Positions 62,873 through 64,000 of a stretch of 64,000 bases of DNA are shown one piece after another. A program made the translations under genes and the position numbers. The notes under the pieces are model-generated. The model made no database searches, was not told the origin of the DNA, and saw only the letters and a program-made list of their open reading frames with translations. The stretch is taken from NCBI RefSeq assembly GCF_934230905.1, contig NZ_CAKQFJ010000011.1, positions 1 to 64,000 on the forward strand. Reading direction: 5' to 3'. The number at the start of each line of letters is the position of its first letter. Position 1 is the stretch's first letter. The DNA comes from an uncultured Veillonella sp. GTDB taxonomy: Bacteria; Bacillota; Negativicutes; Veillonellales; Veillonellaceae.

Positions 62873-63865
62873 ATGAAATGTAATGTATTAAAACGCGCAT
62901 TAGTCTTAACAGCACTTGGTGCTTCCATGGTAACAGCTGCTTTTGCAGCACCAACTGGTCCTGTTATGATTCCACAACCGGGTACTGTAGTTGTTATTAA
63001 TCATAATCCAGATGTAACATTTGCTGGCAATATTAATTTTGATGTGGAAAGCCAAGAAAATAATAATTTAAGAATTGGTTCTACTGTTGTACCAAATGTA
63101 TTGTATGGTGCCGTATTTAACAAGTCTGGCGCGCCTGATACAATCGTGCCAGCACAAACCTACGTATTTACAGGTGCTAAAGAAGTGCCTGCTGCGTTGA
63201 CATCTCCTAGTGATGAAGGCAAACCAGGTGCAACTTGGTCCGTGGAAACCATTAAGAAAACTAAATCTGGTGATATCCAAGTGGCTAGCCGTGGTGTACC
63301 GGAAAAACCATTGGGCGTACAAATGGAAATCATCAAAGATACTTTCACAATGGGTGCTATCGACAACAGTAAAACTGTACAAGGGGAAAATAGCAAGGGT
63401 ACATTGTATATGACCGTACCTAAGGATTTGAAACTCAACCCTAGGACAGATATCCCTGCAGACGTACGCGAAACAATGCCAGCTATGCTTCGTGGTCGCA
63501 TGGGTGAATCTATGATGGTTAATCTATTGCCATTAAATGCTGAAGAAAAACAACAACTTCACAACAATCCACATAATGCGAATGCAATTGTATTTAATCG
63601 TGCTATGGGAATGGCGAGCAGCATCGGTAATTCTGCTAAACAAAGTAAAGTATACACATATATGAAAGACCATTATCTCAATATGGTTATTGTTGCGAAA
63701 GATTATGACGATAACGGTGCTCGTGGTAGTGGTGTATTGATGGTATCTAAACAAGATAACTCTGATGATGTCATGTTGATTTTATTCAAAGGCCCAGATA
63801 TTACAAATTCTAAAATTGAAAAAGTCATTGGATCTATGTTATCCGCACATTTCGAAAGAAAATAA
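62873..63865 (+). CDS. Secreted protein of unknown function
   Basis: The 330-residue protein has a clear signal peptide (residues 1-25, cleavage after AAFA) and no membrane anchor after it, so it is likely periplasmic or exported. I do not recognise a domain. Notable are an Asn-rich, beta-type N-terminal third (TVVVINHNPDVTFAGNINFD), a central mixed region, and a C-terminal part with DDNGARGSGVLMVSKQDNSD. No cysteines are seen after the signal. A TTAGGAGAA site precedes the ATG. A hairpin without T-run follows. It may be lineage-specific. Confidence 0.82.
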   Translation: MKCNVLKRALVLTALGASMVTAAFAAPTGPVMIPQPGTVVVINHNPDVTFAGNINFDVESQENNNLRIGSTVVPNVLYGAVFNKSGAPDTIVPAQTYVFTGAKEVPAALTSPSDEGKPGATWSVETIKKTKSGDIQVASRGVPEKPLGVQMEIIKDTFTMGAIDNSKTVQGENSKGTLYMTVPKDLKLNPRTDIPADVRETMPAMLRGRMGESMMVNLLPLNAEEKQQLHNNPHNANAIVFNRAMGMASSIGNSAKQSKVYTYMKDHYLNMVIVAKDYDDNGARGSGVLMVSKQDNSDDVMLILFKGPDITNSKIEKVIGSMLSAHFERK

Positions 63866-63872
63866 ATTGAAA

Positions 63873-63902
63873 GCCCCTAATAGCGTGTAGTCTATTAGGG
63901 GC
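63873..63902 (+). terminator. Perfect 11-bp hairpin after the secreted-protein gene
   Basis: GCCCCTAATAG (63873-63883) pairs perfectly with CTATTAGGGGC (63892-63902) around an eight-base loop. No T-run follows; the next bases are CATTCGTA, as also after the ireB palindrome. The remaining 63903-64000 shows no gene. Confidence 0.55.
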
Positions 63903-64000
63903 CATTCGTATTATAGAACGATAGGAACTATTAATGACGGACTTTATTTTCTATGTTGATCATACTGAATGTTATATAGTTGAATTTTTTGTATACCTAT

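Noticed and set aside
1..64000. CRISPR arrays, insertion sequences, prophage, toxin-antitoxin or defence genes
   Set aside because: No direct-repeat arrays, transposase or integrase motifs, or terminal repeats were found; the gene content is housekeeping throughout.

Overview
The window reads as an unbroken stretch of core chromosome from an anaerobic, AT-rich member of the Bacillota (Firmicutes) with a Gram-negative-type envelope, most likely Negativicutes and probably Veillonella. This is inferred from gene content and order, not from a database match. Every gene I can support lies on the + strand. I see no rRNA operon, CRISPR array, insertion sequence or prophage. Several blocks match known Firmicutes order: rplU-prp-rpmA with an L21-type leader and a leader-peptide L27; recJ-relA-hydrolase-(fur)-hemZ-hisS-aspS; a 6S RNA between aspS and rarA; and alaS-ireB-ruvX-DUF1292-mltG-trmR-trhP.

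Layout. 0.2-2.2 kb: a small membrane protein, Maf and RadC. 2.2-8.6 kb: a cell-shape and wall operon, mreB-mreC-mreD-mrdA-minD-rodA, with a MinD ATPase but neither MinC nor MinE beside it. 8.6-14.5 kb: a radical SAM protein and its partner, RNase G, MntP, then L21, Prp and L27. 14.6-16.1 kb: HydG, the [FeFe]-hydrogenase H-cluster tyrosine lyase, standing alone. 16.3-26.2 kb: RecJ, RelA/SpoT, a metallo-hydrolase, Fur, HemZ, HisRS and AspRS. 26.3-27.8 kb: 6S RNA and RarA. 27.9-35.4 kb: FtsK, a short RodZ-like protein, a YgiQ-type radical SAM protein, an orphan solute-binding protein and RimO. 35.4-39.9 kb: CinA, RecA, RecX and RNase Y. 40.1-43.0 kb: primase and the main sigma factor. 43.2-44.7 kb: queD-queE-folE for queuosine precursor and folate-type pterins. 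44.8-47.7 kb: a CAU tRNA, TrmK, a Nif3-like protein, RNase P RNA and a thioredoxin. 47.9-52.8 kb: an uptake [NiFe]-hydrogenase operon (small subunit, large subunit, cytochrome b, maturation protease, HupH/HyaF-like domain). 53-55 kb: a glycosyltransferase and an NlpC/P60 hydrolase. 55.2-62.8 kb: AlaRS through MltG and two tRNA-hydroxyuridine modification proteins. 62.9-63.9 kb: a secreted protein of unknown function.

How the parts fit. Genome maintenance (RadC, RecJ, RarA, RecA, RecX, RuvX, FtsK, DnaG), RNA decay and processing (RNase G, RNase Y, RNase P RNA, 6S RNA), tRNA charging and modification, and wall growth dominate. The anaerobic character shows in seven radical SAM or radical SAM-associated genes and in hydrogen metabolism genes of two unrelated kinds ([NiFe] structural genes and an [FeFe] maturase).

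I do not see a wholly new multi-gene system. The observations most worth a second look are: perfect, T-less hairpins at gene junctions, two of them inside the 5' ends of hyaD and hemZ; the orphan MinD next to an MreB with an altered phosphate loop; the orphan HydG with a structured leader; a Fur-box-like sequence before recJ; RNase Y, whose best ribosome-binding site points to a CTG or ATT start; and a sharp change of codon use inside folE beside an inverted repeat that overlaps a tRNA promoter.
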